Positions 19,251-28,662 of a DNA stretch of 64,000 nucleotides are shown here, one piece after another; positions within the stretch are counted from its first letter, which is position 1; each line of letters begins with the position of its first letter. Under the pieces are notes generated by a model. The model was not told where the DNA came from, searched no databases, and saw only the letters and a program-made list of their open reading frames with translations. This stretch comes from Acidimicrobiia bacterium. Lineage in GTDB: Bacteria; Actinomycetota; Acidimicrobiia; Acidimicrobiales; Aldehydirespiratoraceae. The DNA lies in contig JAJEHD010000018.1 of assembly GCA_022819505.1 (NCBI GenBank), positions 124,001 to 188,000 of the forward strand, read 5' to 3'. The position numbers were made by a program, and so were the translations under genes.

Positions 19251-20294
19251 ATGGCTGACGTCGAGCTAGACCCTGCCGGCGGTGTGGCCGCCGGGTCCGG
19301 CCGCTCTGGCAAGGCGGCGACGCTGCACGATGTCGCTCGCAGGGTCGGGGTGGCGCCGCGCACGGTGTCGAGGGTCGTCAACGATGAGGGGGGTTACTCG
19401 GAGACCACCCGGCAGCGGATCCTCGACGCCATAGAGGAGTTGCGCTACCGGCCCAATCTGCTGGCCCGCGGCCTGATAACCCGGCGAAGCGGCACTGTCG
19501 GATTGGTTGTGAACAACCTGACCGACCCGCTGGTGCTGGCGCTGGCTGCCAGCGCCCAGGACTCGTTCCGCGAGCAGGGACGCAGCATGTTCTTCGCGAG
19601 CTCCGACGATGACGCCGACCGCCAGGGCGCGGTCCTGCAGTCGCTGTGGTCGCATGCCGTCGACGGCATGATTGTGATCCCGGTGAGGGACTCGTATCGC
19701 CAGCTGGTCGACTACGTCCGCCGCGGCGTTCCCATCGTCGTGGTGGGGGATCTCGTCGATGCCCAGAACGTGACAAGGGTGATGTTCGACCTCGATAGCG
19801 GCTTCCGGCTCGCGGTCCGGCACCTGCTGGACACCGGGCGACGCAGCATCGGCGTGATCGGGTCGGCGGCATCCCCCTATGGCCGCTGCCCGGGCGAGGA
19901 GGGCATAGGCGGTGCATTGTTCGCCTCCGACGCCCGGGCGCAGCTGGTGCGGGCGGAGCCGACAGTCTCGGGCGGCGCCGCGGGCCTGGAGCAGCTACTG
20001 GAACTGAGGCCTGATCTTGACGGGATACTGGCCTGCAATGACATGGTGGCCATCGGCGCCGTGGCCGCGGCCCAAGCACGGGGCCGGCGCGTTCCCGAGG
20101 ACATCGCGGTCATCGGCTGCAACGACATCGAGTCGGGCGCCGTCGTCACCCCGTCGCTGACCACGATCCGCCTCGATCCCGGCCTGCTCGCAGGAGCGGT
20201 CGCGGCCGCACTTCAAGGGCTGATCGACGAGCCCGGTGTGCAGCGCGACCCAGTGGTGCTGCCAGTCGAACTGGTGGTGCGGGACTCCGGGTAG
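19251..20294 (+). CDS. LacI-family transcriptional regulator
   Basis: A 347-aa repressor. Helix-turn-helix TLHDVARRVGVAPRTVSRVVNDEGGYSETTRQRILDAIEELRYRPNLLARGL (residues about 24-75) is a canonical LacI DNA-binding domain with hinge helix, followed by a ligand-binding domain (VGLVVNNLTDPLVLALAASAQDSF ... DGILACNDMVAIGAVAAAQARGRRVPEDIAVIGCNDIESG). ATG 19251 is used because GAGGGG precedes it; an upstream ATG extends into non-homologous sequence. The effector is unknown but is probably a sugar or small metabolite. It lies in tandem with the HTH-less paralog and converges on the SDR gene (6-nt gap). Confidence 0.9.
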   Translation: MADVELDPAGGVAAGSGRSGKAATLHDVARRVGVAPRTVSRVVNDEGGYSETTRQRILDAIEELRYRPNLLARGLITRRSGTVGLVVNNLTDPLVLALAASAQDSFREQGRSMFFASSDDDADRQGAVLQSLWSHAVDGMIVIPVRDSYRQLVDYVRRGVPIVVVGDLVDAQNVTRVMFDLDSGFRLAVRHLLDTGRRSIGVIGSAASPYGRCPGEEGIGGALFASDARAQLVRAEPTVSGGAAGLEQLLELRPDLDGILACNDMVAIGAVAAAQARGRRVPEDIAVIGCNDIESGAVVTPSLTTIRLDPGLLAGAVAAALQGLIDEPGVQRDPVVLPVELVVRDSG

Positions 20295-20300
20295 CTCGCT

Positions 20301-21098
20301 TCAGCCGCTCTGGTGGCCCGTCCCGACCCCCTCGCGGTCGGTGGTGTCGGTGAAGCGTTGGCGCACGTGGCCGTACTGCTCGCCGCCGTCGACGGTGAGG
20401 CACTCGCCGGTGACCGCCTCGGCCTCGAGGAGGTACCGCACCGCCCGACCGGCCTCCGCGCCGCCGGCCCAGCGACCGAGCAGCGTCCGGCGCCGCAGCC
20501 TCTCAACCTGATCGGGTCCGAACTTGGCGGGTTCGATGGTGGGTCCGAGGGCGACCGCATTGCAGCGCACGGTCGGCGCGAGCTCCACCGACACCTGACG
20601 GGTCAGCGCCAGCAGCGCGGCCTTGGCCACGCTGTGGGCGGCCCGTCCGGGCCACGGCTGCCAGGCCGACAGGTCGACGACGTTCACCACTGCTCCGCCG
20701 CCCCGCTCGAGCATCGATCCAGCCACGGCGTTGGTGAGATGGAACGGTCCGTGCAGCACCACATCGAAGGTCTGGTACCAGGTCTCGGTGTCACCGGTGG
20801 GGAACTCGTCCCGGGCGAACCAGGACGCGCTGTTGACCAGGGCATCGACCGGCCCGAGACGGTCGGCGACCTCGGTAGCCAGCCTGGCCGCCTCGGCGGG
20901 CTGGGCCAAGTCGGCTTCGAAGGCGTCGGCGTCGACCCCGCAGTCCTGCAGCTCGCCGACCGTGCTGGCCGCCTGCTCCGCGGACCGGTGGTAGGCGATG
21001 GCGACGTTGGAGCCCGCGGCCGCCAGGGCCAGCGCGATGGCCCGGCCGACGCGGTGAGCGCCCCCGGTCACCAGAGCGACCCGTCCCCGAAGTTCCAT
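20301..21098 (-). CDS. Pteridine-reductase-like short-chain dehydrogenase
   Basis: A 265-aa SDR. The nucleotide-binding segment TGGAHRVGRAIALALAAAGSNVAIAYHRSAEQA closely follows pteridine reductase PTR1/FolM (TGxxxRxG and YHRSA). Catalytic positions: Asp142 (PTR1-like Asp instead of Ser) and Lys159 are present, but the Tyr of YxxxK is His155 (HSVAK). This substitution would be expected to weaken classic SDR catalysis. NSASWFARDEFPTG and GPFHLTNAVAG match the PTR1 subgroup. Divergent from the LLM gene with 73 nt between starts, so the two may share regulation. It may supply reduced pterin or folate, but this is inference. Confidence 0.85.
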   Translation of the reverse strand: MELRGRVALVTGGAHRVGRAIALALAAAGSNVAIAYHRSAEQAASTVGELQDCGVDADAFEADLAQPAEAARLATEVADRLGPVDALVNSASWFARDEFPTGDTETWYQTFDVVLHGPFHLTNAVAGSMLERGGGAVVNVVDLSAWQPWPGRAAHSVAKAALLALTRQVSVELAPTVRCNAVALGPTIEPAKFGPDQVERLRRRTLLGRWAGGAEAGRAVRYLLEAEAVTGECLTVDGGEQYGHVRQRFTDTTDREGVGTGHQSG

Positions 21099-21157
21099 CC
21101 GCTACAGCATGCCAGAGCGTCCAGACCACGGTTTCACCCGGCTGGCCGGGATGGCTC

Positions 21158-21163
21158 TAGTGT
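21158..21163 (+). promoter_or_regulatory. -10-like hexamer upstream of LLM gene
   Basis: TAGTGT ends 8 nt before the ATG at 21172, supporting that start over the in-frame ATG at 21151. Confidence 0.4.
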
Positions 21164-21171
21164 CGGGCGTC

Positions 21172-22149
21172 ATGGTTCAGCTGGCCTGCATGGTGATGCC
21201 CGAAGGACCGGTCGAGGCCGTCGTGCGCGCCGCGGTGGCGGCCGAGGAACTCGGCTGCAGCCGGGTGTGGATCCCCGATGAGGGCCTCGCGGCCCGTGAG
21301 TGCTGGGTGACCCTCGGAGCGGTGGCCGCGGCCACCGGTTCGGTCGAGGTGGGCACCGGCATCACCAACGCCTACACCCGGCATCCGGGGATGACGGCCG
21401 CCGCGGTCGCCACCCTCGACGAGGCGTCGGGCGGTCGGGCCGCGCTGGGGATCGGCGCGGGCGGGGCCCTGACGCTCACCGCGCTGGCCATCGAGCGCCG
21501 AGCGCCGGTCACCGCCATGCGCGAGCTGGTGGCCACGAGCCGGGCGCTGTGGTCCGGCGAGGTCGTCGACCGCGACGGCGTGGCCGGCGGGTTCAGGCGG
21601 GCCCGACTCCACTTCGGCCGGCCCGACATCCCGATCTGGGTGGCGGGGCGGGGCCCGCGGGTGATGCGGCTGGCCGGGGAGGTGGCCGACGGCTTCATCA
21701 TGTCTTTCGTCCACAAGGAGCTGATCGGCGAGCATGTGGCCGCCATCCGGAGCACCGCCGACGAGTTCGGCCGATCCCATCCGAGGCTGTGCTACATGAC
21801 CATCCTGGCTACGACCGAAGCGGCCCGCCAGGCCGCCCGGGCCAGCCTGACCTTCCGGCTGGTCGATTCGCCCGAGACGGTCAAGGCCCGTATCGAACTC
21901 GATCCCGCAACCGAGGCGGCCATCCGCCGGGGCCTCGCTGACGGCGGACCCGCGGCTGCGGCCCATCTGGTGCGCGACGACTGGGTCGACGCCTTCGTGA
22001 TCTCCGGGACGCTCCAGGAGTGCCGCGCCGAGCTGAACGCCCTCGTGACGACGCACGGGATCGACGAGTTCCAGGTATCGGTCAACGACCTCCACTCAGC
22101 GTTCGACGACCTGTCCCTCGCCGCCGAGATCGTGGGCGGCCCCCGCTAG
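21172..22149 (+). CDS. LLM-class flavin/F420-dependent oxidoreductase
   Basis: A 325-aa luciferase-like monooxygenase-fold protein of the methylenetetrahydromethanopterin-reductase/F420 branch. Typical segments: AAEELGCSRVWIPDEGLAARECWVTLGAVAAATGSVEVGTGITNAYTRHPGMTAAAVATLDEAS, GRAALGIGAGG, and PIWVAGRGPRVMRLAGEVADGFIMSF. It reduces or oxidises an unknown small substrate with F420 or FMN. The end converges on the GcvT-like gene, overlapping its stop by 4 nt (22146-22149). ATG 21172 is chosen for length and the upstream -10-like hexamer. No substrate can be inferred. Confidence 0.87.
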   Translation: MVQLACMVMPEGPVEAVVRAAVAAEELGCSRVWIPDEGLAARECWVTLGAVAAATGSVEVGTGITNAYTRHPGMTAAAVATLDEASGGRAALGIGAGGALTLTALAIERRAPVTAMRELVATSRALWSGEVVDRDGVAGGFRRARLHFGRPDIPIWVAGRGPRVMRLAGEVADGFIMSFVHKELIGEHVAAIRSTADEFGRSHPRLCYMTILATTEAARQAARASLTFRLVDSPETVKARIELDPATEAAIRRGLADGGPAAAAHLVRDDWVDAFVISGTLQECRAELNALVTTHGIDEFQVSVNDLHSAFDDLSLAAEIVGGPR

Positions 22150-23351
22150 ACGCAGGGGCCGTCGTTCGGCCCGGGCCATGGGACGCGGGGGAGCCGCTTC
22201 TCCTTGTCCACGAACGGCAGCGTGTCGACGGTGGCGGCGTGCGGCGTGCCGTCGCGGTCGTGCAGCATGACCGTCTTGGCCAACCAGTCGCCACCCGGCA
22301 GGGGCCGGTCGAAACGCACGTATCCGACGCCTGTGTCCAGCGTGGGCGACCACGTCCCGATCGTGATGTGCCCGACGGGGCCGTTGCCGAAGTGGACATC
22401 CATGCCGGACTCGGGCGCGGCGGTGGGACAGATCAGGCCGAACAGCAACTGGCTGCGGTCGGCTACCTCCAGCGCGGCCCGGCCGATGAAGTCCTCCTTG
22501 TCGAAGTTCACGAACTGCCCGACGCCGGCACCGAAGGGCGTCAAGTCCGGCTCGATGTCGGTGCCGTTGTCCAGGATCCCCGACTCGACCCGCCGGATAC
22601 CCATCGACGACGACGAGCTGAACTCCATGCCGAAGCGCTCGCCGGCGGCGAACAGGCCGTCCCAGAGGGCGTCATGATCGGTCGGCTCGGGGCCGCTGTT
22701 GCAGTAGATCTCGATTCCGGCCTCGCCGGTCCACCCGGTGCGCGACACCCACAGCGTCTGGCCGCACATCTCGAAGAACCGGGCGTGGAAGTACTTGAAG
22801 TCGGCCGGCAACCCGCCGCCGATGGCGGCATCGAGCACATCGAGCGACTTCGGTCCCTGGATCTGCAGCACCCGCGAGTCCGGATCGCGAACCTCCACGT
22901 CCAGCCCGATGGCGTTGGCCTGGAGCCAGCTCATGAACTCGCCGTTGGCCTTCACATACCAGAAGCGATCGGGCGCGAGGCGCATCACGACACCATCCAT
23001 CAGGACTGTGCCGCCGCCGGTGCAGGCGATGCCGTACCGGGCCCGCCCGACGGCGAGGGACTCGGCTCGGCACACCAGGACCCTCTCGAGCAGCGCGGCC
23101 GCGTCGGGGCCGATGACCTCCAGCGGCTTCTCCGGGACGTCGTAGAGCATGACGCCCCGGCGCAGTTTCCAGTAGCTGGGCAGGGGGTCCTCGTCAGGGT
23201 TCATCTTGACCGGGTACAGGCGGTCGCAGTACATGCAGAACACCGTCTGATCGGTCACGTACCGGTGGGCGAAGGGTGACTGGACCACCCGGAACGAACT
23301 CAGCGCGACGGTGTCGAACGAGTCGATGTAGTAGTGCTTGTCCCCAGCCAT
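22146..23351 (-). CDS. GcvT/DmdA-family THF-dependent (amino)methyltransferase
   Basis: A 401-aa aminomethyltransferase-fold protein. YWKLRRGVMLYDVPEKPLEVIGPDAAALLERVLVCRAESLAVGRARYGIACTGGGTVLMDGVVMRLAPDRFWYV and VLQIQGPKSLDVL...TGWTGEAGIEIYC are the GCV_T signature, ending with a GCV_T C-terminal barrel (FIGRAALE ... GHITIGTWSPTLDTGVGYVRF). Family members move a methyl or methylene group to tetrahydrofolate (GcvT, DmdA, sarcosine oxidase alpha). An N-terminal segment with Cys-rich VFCMYCDRLYP is unlike GcvT. ATG 23351 has SD GAGGTGGAG; GTG 23357 is an alternative. No glycine-cleavage partners are near, so the substrate is open. Confidence 0.83.
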   Translation of the reverse strand: MAGDKHYYIDSFDTVALSSFRVVQSPFAHRYVTDQTVFCMYCDRLYPVKMNPDEDPLPSYWKLRRGVMLYDVPEKPLEVIGPDAAALLERVLVCRAESLAVGRARYGIACTGGGTVLMDGVVMRLAPDRFWYVKANGEFMSWLQANAIGLDVEVRDPDSRVLQIQGPKSLDVLDAAIGGGLPADFKYFHARFFEMCGQTLWVSRTGWTGEAGIEIYCNSGPEPTDHDALWDGLFAAGERFGMEFSSSSSMGIRRVESGILDNGTDIEPDLTPFGAGVGQFVNFDKEDFIGRAALEVADRSQLLFGLICPTAAPESGMDVHFGNGPVGHITIGTWSPTLDTGVGYVRFDRPLPGGDWLAKTVMLHDRDGTPHAATVDTLPFVDKEKRLPRVPWPGPNDGPCV

Positions 23352-23445
23352 CTCCACCTCGCCGGTGCTGTCGAGCGGCGGCTCACGGTAGCTACCGCGG
23401 CGGCACTCGCGACCTGGCCAACCACTGATGCGTTGCAGGATCGGC

Positions 23446-23451
23446 TAGAAC
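23446..23451 (+). promoter_or_regulatory. -10-like hexamer upstream of kmo
   Basis: TAGAAC followed by 6 nt and the ATG at 23458; it lacks the final T of a canonical -10, so weak. Confidence 0.3.
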
Positions 23452-23457
23452 GACCCG

Positions 23458-24861
23458 ATGAGTTCGCTGGGCGAGCGGGGCCCCGTCGTCGTGGCCGGCG
23501 CGGGACCGGCTGGAGCCTTGACGGCGCTCTACCTGGCCAGGCAGGGATGCGACGTGACGGTGTACGAGGCCCGCCCCGACATCCGCCGGGTCGCGATCCC
23601 GGCCGGGCGGTCCATCAACCTGGCCCTGGCCACCCGCGGGATTGTTCCCCTGGTCGACGTCGGCGTGATCGAGCGGGTCGATGCGATCACGATTCCCATG
23701 CGGGGCCGGATGGTCCACGCCACCGGCTCGACGGATCCGGTCCTCCAGCCCTACGGCACCCGGGCCGATGAGGTGATCCACTCCGTGTCCAGGCGCGACC
23801 TCAATGCCATCCTGCTCGATGCGGCCGAGGCCACCGGCCGGGTGAGGATCGAGTTCGAGAGCTCCGTGCACTCCGTCGACCTTGACGCGGGCACGCTCGG
23901 CGTCGCCGGGGCGGGCGACGCCGTGCGCACCCGCCCTTTCGGCACAGTGTTCGGTGCCGACGGAGCCGGCTCGAACCTCCGCAGGGCGGTCGTGGCCGCC
24001 AACGGGGGCGTGGCCGGCATCGACTGGCTCGACCACGGTTACAAGGAGCTGGTGATCCCGCCGGCTGACGGCGGCGGGTTCCGCCTTGATCCGCATGCTC
24101 TTCACATCTGGCCGCGGGGCGAGTTCATGCTCATCGCGCTGGCCAACCCCGCGGGCGACTTCACCGCCACCCTCTTCGCGCCGAACGAGGGAGCCGGGAG
24201 CTTCGCGGCACTGTCGGGCCCCGGAGCGGTGTCCGCCTTCTTCGAGCGGGAGTTCGGTGATCTGGTCGCCATGGTTCCCGACCTGGTGGAGCAGTTCCTC
24301 GAGAACCCCGCGGGCCGGCTGGCCACCATGCGGTGCCGCGGCTGGTCGGTAGGAGACAGGGCGGTGCTGGTCGGTGACGCCGCCCACGCCATCGTGCCCT
24401 TCCACGGTCAGGGCATGAACCTGGCCATGGAGTCGGCGCGCGCCCTCGACCGGCATCTCCGCGCCCGGCCCGATGACGTGGCGGGCGCTTTCGCCGCCTT
24501 CGAGGCGGAGCGGAAGCCGAACGCCGACGCCATCGCGGCCATGGCGCTTGACAACTACGTGGAGATGCGGGCGGGCGTGGTCGACCCCCGCTACGTGATC
24601 CGGCGCAAGCTGGCTCTGGAGCTCCAGCGCCGGCATCCCGACCGGTTGAGCCCGCGCTACAACATGGTGATGTTCTCGACGATGCCCTACGTCGAGGCCG
24701 CGGCCCGGGCCGCCCGCCAGACTGAGATCCTGGGCGAGCTCACGGCTGGCCGGGCGTCGCTCGCCGGTGTCGACATGGACGCGGCCGCCGAGCTCGTCGC
24801 CGAGCTCGATCCCCTGCCCGAGCTGGACCCGCTGGCGAGGCCCGACGCCCTGTCGGTGTGA
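23458..24861 (+). CDS. kmo: Kynurenine 3-monooxygenase
   Basis: A 467-aa FAD aromatic hydroxylase converting L-kynurenine to 3-hydroxykynurenine with NADPH and O2. FAD motif GAGPAGALTALYLARQGCDVTVYEARPD (residues 14-41), RSINLALATRG (KMO signature), a DG motif FGADGAGSNLRR and the second FAD motif VLVGDAAHAIVPFHGQGMN are all present. The C-terminal membrane-anchor of eukaryotic KMO is shortened. First gene of a kynurenine cluster: kmo, tryptophan dioxygenase, aldolase, 3-HAA dioxygenase, kynureninase. Confidence 0.94.
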   Translation: MSSLGERGPVVVAGAGPAGALTALYLARQGCDVTVYEARPDIRRVAIPAGRSINLALATRGIVPLVDVGVIERVDAITIPMRGRMVHATGSTDPVLQPYGTRADEVIHSVSRRDLNAILLDAAEATGRVRIEFESSVHSVDLDAGTLGVAGAGDAVRTRPFGTVFGADGAGSNLRRAVVAANGGVAGIDWLDHGYKELVIPPADGGGFRLDPHALHIWPRGEFMLIALANPAGDFTATLFAPNEGAGSFAALSGPGAVSAFFEREFGDLVAMVPDLVEQFLENPAGRLATMRCRGWSVGDRAVLVGDAAHAIVPFHGQGMNLAMESARALDRHLRARPDDVAGAFAAFEAERKPNADAIAAMALDNYVEMRAGVVDPRYVIRRKLALELQRRHPDRLSPRYNMVMFSTMPYVEAAARAARQTEILGELTAGRASLAGVDMDAAAELVAELDPLPELDPLARPDALSV

Positions 24862-24874
24862 TAGGGAGGCGCCG

Positions 24875-25675
24875 ATGAGCGACGATCTCACCTACGGGTC
24901 GTACCTGCGGATTCCCGAGCTGCTGTCGTTGCAGCAGTGCCGCTCGGTGGACCCGGAGACCGGCCGGCCCGAACACGACGAGACGCTGTTCATCGTCATC
25001 CACCAGGTGTACGAGCTGTGGTTCAAGCAGGTACTCCATGAGCTCGACGAACTCTGCCGGCACCTCAACGCCGACGCGCCGTCCAGGGGCACCCACCAGC
25101 TGAAGCGGGTGCTCAAGATCCTCAAGACCCTCGTGGCCCAGCTCGACGTGCTCGAGACCATGACCCCGCTCGAGTTCGCCTCCTTCCGCCCGTTCCTGGA
25201 GAGCGCCAGCGGCTTCCAGTCGTCGCAGTTCCGCGAGCTCGAACTCCTGCTCGGCCAGTTCGACGTTACCCATCTCGACCTCGTCGAACGTGACCCCGAG
25301 GCCCGCGACCGGCTGGAGCGCCGGCTGCGGGAGCCGACTGTCTGGGACGCCTTCGTCCGGTACCTTCACCGCCGCGGGTTCGACATTCCGGCGTCGGTCC
25401 TCGAGCGCGACGTCACGCTCCCGCACGAGCCCTCGTCCGAGGTGCAGGCCACCCTGGTCGGGATCTACCGGTCCGATCCGGCGCTGATGGAGGTCTGCGA
25501 GCTGCTGACGGACTTCGACGAGGGCTTCATGGAGTGGCGATACCGGCATGTGATGATGGTGCAGCGCACCATCGGCACCAAGCAGGGCACGGGCGGCTCC
25601 GACGGGGCCGCCTACCTGCGCACCATCATGCGGCCAGCGTTCGCCGACCTCTGGGCCATCCGCACGTCCTTCTGA
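24875..25675 (+). CDS. kynA: Tryptophan 2,3-dioxygenase
   Basis: A 266-aa heme dioxygenase opening the indole ring of Trp to N-formylkynurenine. Signatures: MSDDLTYGSYLRIPELLSLQ at the N-terminus, ETLFIVIHQVYELWFKQVLHELDEL (heme-distal His and substrate contacts), FRPFLESASGFQSSQFRELE, and GTGGSDGAAYLRTIM near the C-terminus. SD AGGGAGG precedes ATG 24875, 13 nt after the kmo stop, so co-transcription is likely. Normal length (about 260-280 aa). Confidence 0.95.
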   Translation: MSDDLTYGSYLRIPELLSLQQCRSVDPETGRPEHDETLFIVIHQVYELWFKQVLHELDELCRHLNADAPSRGTHQLKRVLKILKTLVAQLDVLETMTPLEFASFRPFLESASGFQSSQFRELELLLGQFDVTHLDLVERDPEARDRLERRLREPTVWDAFVRYLHRRGFDIPASVLERDVTLPHEPSSEVQATLVGIYRSDPALMEVCELLTDFDEGFMEWRYRHVMMVQRTIGTKQGTGGSDGAAYLRTIMRPAFADLWAIRTSF

Positions 25676-25753
25676 GCCACCCACCACGGAATCGAAGCCC
25701 AACCCTGCCGACGCAGCCGCCATCCGGAGGGCTTAGATTCGAGCTGTGCATGA

Positions 25754-25767
25754 GGTGACTGGTCACC
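25754..25767. promoter_or_regulatory. Perfect palindrome upstream of the aldolase gene
   Basis: GGTGAC-TG-GTCACC in the 144-nt gap between the tryptophan dioxygenase and the DapA-like gene. Suggests a dimeric repressor operator (GntR-like half-sites GGTnAC), though no GntR gene is in the window. Confidence 0.4.
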
Positions 25768-25819
25768 CCGACTCCCACAGCGTCTCGATCGTCTAGCCAC
25801 GGGGATCTCCCAGAACGAC

Positions 25820-27344
<1,525 letters not shown>

Positions 27345-27352
27345 CACCGGCG

Positions 27353-28642
27353 ATGGTGTTCAGCATCGACGCCGACACTGCGGCGGCCCTGGACGCCGCT
27401 GACCCGCTGGCTGGGTTCCGCGACGAGTTCCACATTCCGGCCGGGCCTGACGGCTCGCCCCAGATCTATCTCGTCGGCAACTCGCTGGGGGCCGTGCCCC
27501 GGGCGGCCGCCGACTACGTGGGCACCGAGTTGGAGCGGTGGGCCCGCCTCGGCGCGACCGCGCACTTCGAGGGAGAGCTGGCGTGGCTGCCCTATCACGA
27601 GCTGCTGACCGACTCGCTGGGTCGACTCGTCGGCGGGCGCCGCAGCGAGGTCGTCGCCATGAACTCGCTCACCGTCAACCTGCACTTGCTGATGGTGAGC
27701 TTCTATAGCCCCACCCCTGTCCGGCACAAGGTCCTCATCGAGGACCACGCCTTCCCGAGCGACCACTTCGCGGTCGAGAGCCAGATCCGCCAGCGGGGCC
27801 ACGACCCGGCCCGGTCACTGGTGGTCGCCCGACCGAGGCCGGGAGAGGAGACGCTGCGCCGTGACGACCTGCTCGCCCTGATCGCCGAGCACGGCTCGGA
27901 GCTGGCGCTGGTGATGCTTCCCGGCGTCCAGTACTACACCGGCCAGGTGCTGCCGATGGCCGAGATCACCGCGGCCGCCCACGATGCCGGCGCCCGGGTG
28001 GGCTTCGACCTCGCCCATGCGGTGGGCAATGTCGGTCTGGCCCTGCACGACTGGAACGTCGACTTCGCCGTCTGGTGCAGCTACAAGTACCTCAACGGCG
28101 GTCCGGGCGCGGTGGGGGGAGCGTTCGTGCATGAACGCCACGTCGGTGACCGCTCGCTCCCTAAGCTGGCGGGATGGTGGGGCCAGCGCCCCGACATCCG
28201 CTTCGAGATGGGCACCGTCTTCGACCCGATGGCCACCGTCGAGTCATGGCAGCTGTCGAACCCGCCCATCCTCACCATGGCCGCCCTGCGGGCGTCACTC
28301 GACGTATTCGACCGGGCGGGCGGGATGGAGCCGCTGCGGACCAAGTCGAAGCGTCAGATCGAGTACCTCGACCGGCTGCTCGCCGAGGTGATCGGCGACC
28401 GGGTGGAGACCATCACCCCCGCGGCCCTGGCCGAGCGCGGCTGCCAGCACTCCCTGCGGATCCGTATGCCGGGCGTCGACGGCCGTGCCGTGCACGAGGG
28501 GCTGGAGCGCGCCGGCGTGGCCTGTGACTGGCGGCACCCGGACGTGATCAGGGTGGCCCCGGTGCCGCTCTACAACTCCTTCACCGACATCCACCGCTTC
28601 GTCGGCATCCTCGACCGGGTGCTCGACGAGGCCGCCCGCTGA
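27353..28642 (+). CDS. kynU: Kynureninase
   Basis: A 429-aa PLP enzyme releasing alanine from kynurenine or 3-hydroxykynurenine. Motifs: QIYLVGNSLGAVPRAAADYV, WLPYHE, NSLTVNLHLLMVSFY, GFDLAHAVGNVGLALHDWNVDFAVWCSYKYLNGGPGAVGGAFVHERH with the PLP Lys in SYKYLN, and GWWGQRPDIRFEM. Starts 8 nt after the 3-HAA dioxygenase stop. With kmo and the upstream dioxygenase the genes give Trp to 3-hydroxyanthranilate; the formamidase step has no recognisable gene here. Last gene of the cluster, converging on the sensor gene. Confidence 0.95.
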   Translation: MVFSIDADTAAALDAADPLAGFRDEFHIPAGPDGSPQIYLVGNSLGAVPRAAADYVGTELERWARLGATAHFEGELAWLPYHELLTDSLGRLVGGRRSEVVAMNSLTVNLHLLMVSFYSPTPVRHKVLIEDHAFPSDHFAVESQIRQRGHDPARSLVVARPRPGEETLRRDDLLALIAEHGSELALVMLPGVQYYTGQVLPMAEITAAAHDAGARVGFDLAHAVGNVGLALHDWNVDFAVWCSYKYLNGGPGAVGGAFVHERHVGDRSLPKLAGWWGQRPDIRFEMGTVFDPMATVESWQLSNPPILTMAALRASLDVFDRAGGMEPLRTKSKRQIEYLDRLLAEVIGDRVETITPAALAERGCQHSLRIRMPGVDGRAVHEGLERAGVACDWRHPDVIRVAPVPLYNSFTDIHRFVGILDRVLDEAAR

Positions 28643-28662
28643 GCACGCCCCTGCTGGACGAG

